The notes under the pieces are model-generated. The model saw only the letters and a list, made by a program, of their open reading frames with translations, did not search any database and had not been told where the DNA came from. Made by a program: the position numbers and the translations under genes. Positions 62,401-64,000 of a DNA stretch of 64,000 nt are shown in pieces. The stretch lies in NCBI GenBank assembly GCA_902805475.1, contig CADCSX010000011.1, positions 994,001 through 1,058,000 on the forward strand, in the 5' to 3' direction. Each line of letters starts with the position of its first letter. Position 1 is the stretch's first letter. Source of the DNA: Entonaema liquescens. Lineage: Eukaryota; Ascomycota; Sordariomycetes; Xylariales; Xylariaceae.

Positions 62401-64000
62401 CTACTCTCAAGCTTGATCTTCTCGTCTATTAAGTCATCTAACGCTAGCATCGCAAAGACGGGTAGCGTTGAGACATAGCTTCGTCGCATTCGAGTCGTTG
62501 GGTTAGAAAAAAGCCAAAATGGGACCTCCCAAAAAGCCCTCATCTTCTTACTATCGAAAAGCTTTTGAACGAGCTTGATAGGTTTGAAATGGCCGCTAGC
62601 TTTGTAATGTTGGGGCCAGAATCGAATGGCATACTCGGCCATACTTGTTCTTGGAAAGGAGATCATGGTCGCATCTAGTAATGTTGGCCATGGACCTCCT
62701 TCAAGGCTCTCCGGAGAAAACATTGTTGGTGTTTCCTGTACGCTTTCGAGTTGAATATAACGCAAGCATGTTTCTGCCAAAGAACCATGGATTTTGGCCG
62801 CACGCTCCTCTATACTCCCTTCGATGCCTAGATCTGGCACGTTGTAGAAGGATGGATGGCTGAACCTGACATCGTGGCCGGTGGTAACCGTGATAATTCC
62901 AGCGAATGCTTCTTCAATATCGTCCATTATTCTTTCTGTGTCAAGACCCTCCAAAGCCCCGAAGAGAACCTCTTCACCATGCAACTCATCAATCATGAGG
63001 GCCTGGATTAGCGATGCTGGCGACCACGGTTCTGCTGCGTGTTTAACCCAATTGAAAGCGTTCTTGGCTCTTGATTGAAGCGAGGGTTCCAGTGCATCTA
63101 TGAAAACATGAACGATGTTCTCTGCTGTAGGAGGGAATAGCTCCCTTATCTTATTCGCGATACTGAGCTCTAGTTTCCCCCGAGGGGGGTTTCCGAGCCA
63201 GGCTAAGATAATATGTCCTAGGTATGGCGTGTTGTTGCATTCATTAAGGAGGCTTCTTAGTTGTGGTAGAAAATCTTCATATATGGGGCGCCTCCTGATT
63301 AGACTAACGAGGCTCGCCTGTAGATCCTCAGCCAGTGCATTAACCGATTCACTAGTCGATGGGAAATTTTCGAGGTTGATATATGTCTTATTGGCAAAAC
63401 GTTCGATATCCAGGGCCTCCTTCGTCGAGGTTGATATGATTATCCGGCATTGCGCTTCATTGTAGGTCTGTTCTTCTAGAGCACGCTCAAGAAACCACTG
63501 GCGCTCGTACTCAGGGCATTGGTCGAAGCAACTGATGAAGATCGTAAGCTGGTGGGTAATCTGGACAAGGTCCCTGAACGTAGTGAATAAATAGTACAGG
63601 TCCTCCAGTGCCCAGGCGCCTGCATCATTGAGGAATGAAAATTCGTCAATTATGATTGGAGACACATTATCCCAAAAGCGCCAAAGAATGATATTGACCA
63701 AGTATGTCAAAAGTGACGATATAGAATTGTACCGAGAGTCCCACTTGTCAAATTCGAAATATATTATAGTCTTCTCGGCTCTCCTCAACGCTTTGCTGAA
63801 AACGATTTTTGAATCGTAATGAACAAAAAAAAGGCGAGATATCTCTGGGATATCGACGAGGGAATTCCCATTTCCATGAATATGCAAGATTCTAAACCCG
63901 ATGTCAGATCTTGAAAAGTTAGTAAATGATTCTTGTTCGAAAATCCATGGTATTATCAACGGAGTGGGTAGTGCTGGTTCGAAAGGCGTGTCCAAGGCTC
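59499..64000 (-). CDS. NLR-like ATPase with ankyrin repeats and ZZ finger, 5' partial, two apparent frameshifts
   Basis: Probably a STAND/NLR-type receptor as used by fungi in self/non-self or immune-like recognition. The frame is open to the right edge with no ATG, so an N-terminal effector domain may lie outside. The first segment (64000..about 62206) has a NACHT-like ATPase region. Its phosphate loop is degenerate (LHIHGNGNSLVDI, no GKS/T); a Walker-B-like IFISCFDQC follows, then a helical domain. About twenty ankyrin repeats follow, then a fungal end block (WVRGRGYGTEEEWSALKL), and last a ZZ zinc finger built across a 59-base intron (59800..59742): CKSCF, then QWKCIDC, LCFKCY and HNREHNF. 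The reading frame slips by one base at 62205-62208 (TTTT on plus) and at 60717-60719 (GGG on plus). Both are homopolymers one base short, so sequencing error or recent decay are alternatives. Confidence 0.8.

Overview
The window is nuclear DNA from a filamentous ascomycete (Pezizomycotina, most likely Sordariomycetes; the order cannot be fixed from this sequence). Short introns with GTAAGT-type donors and CTAAC branch sites, the genes themselves (mitochondrial ARG5,6-type arginine enzyme, SAT4-type membrane protein, TRI12-type transporter, NLR-like ankyrin protein), an intron-bearing tRNA-Pro, and very AT-rich blocks with C-to-T and G-to-A damage typical of repeat-induced point mutation (RIP) all point there. 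Splice models below were built by eye from reading frame, donor, branch and acceptor; none is backed by transcripts.

Layout. 1-2378 (minus): a disordered protein with a myristoylation-type N-terminus, cut by the left edge. 2379-7829: gene desert holding MITE copy 1. 7830-8200 (minus): small cupin. 10231-12854 (plus): phosphoinositide phospholipase C. 12855-21573: a long desert. 21574-21835 (plus): a 67-residue Cys-rich protein hidden by an intron. 24124-25341 (plus): two unknown ORFs that may be one gene. 25714-26422 (minus): a hidden two-exon membrane protein. 28040-28130 (minus): tRNA-Pro(AGG). 28675-29985 and 30702-33447 (both minus): aspartate-semialdehyde dehydrogenase and the bifunctional ARG5,6 enzyme. 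33448-37538: desert. 37539-38400 (minus): synaptobrevin-type R-SNARE. 40080-48334: AT-rich block with a complete but RIP-ruined LTR retrotransposon in minus orientation. 48735-49703 (minus): secreted GH62 arabinofuranosidase. 50685-52009 (minus): SAT4-family seven-helix protein. 52450-53695: another AT-rich block. 55076-56947 (plus): TRI12-type transporter, convergent with a zinc alcohol dehydrogenase-like gene at 57202-58260 (minus). 59020-59243: MITE copy 2. 59499-64000 (minus): NLR-like ATPase/ankyrin/ZZ-finger gene running off the right edge.

Housekeeping and accessory parts alternate. Lipid signalling (PLC), exocytosis (R-SNARE) and aspartate- and arginine-family amino acid synthesis lie in the left and middle. 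The right third is accessory: plant cell wall degradation, a receptor-like membrane protein, a transporter/dehydrogenase pair and a probable self/non-self recognition gene, set between RIP-damaged AT islands, as in the compartmented genomes of plant-associated fungi.

The less expected signals are: a two-copy, same-length MITE family; opposite mutation polarity in the two halves and two LTRs of one RIP-damaged element; a RIP tract that ends inside its LTR; and two one-base homopolymer shortfalls that alone break the ankyrin/ZZ gene.
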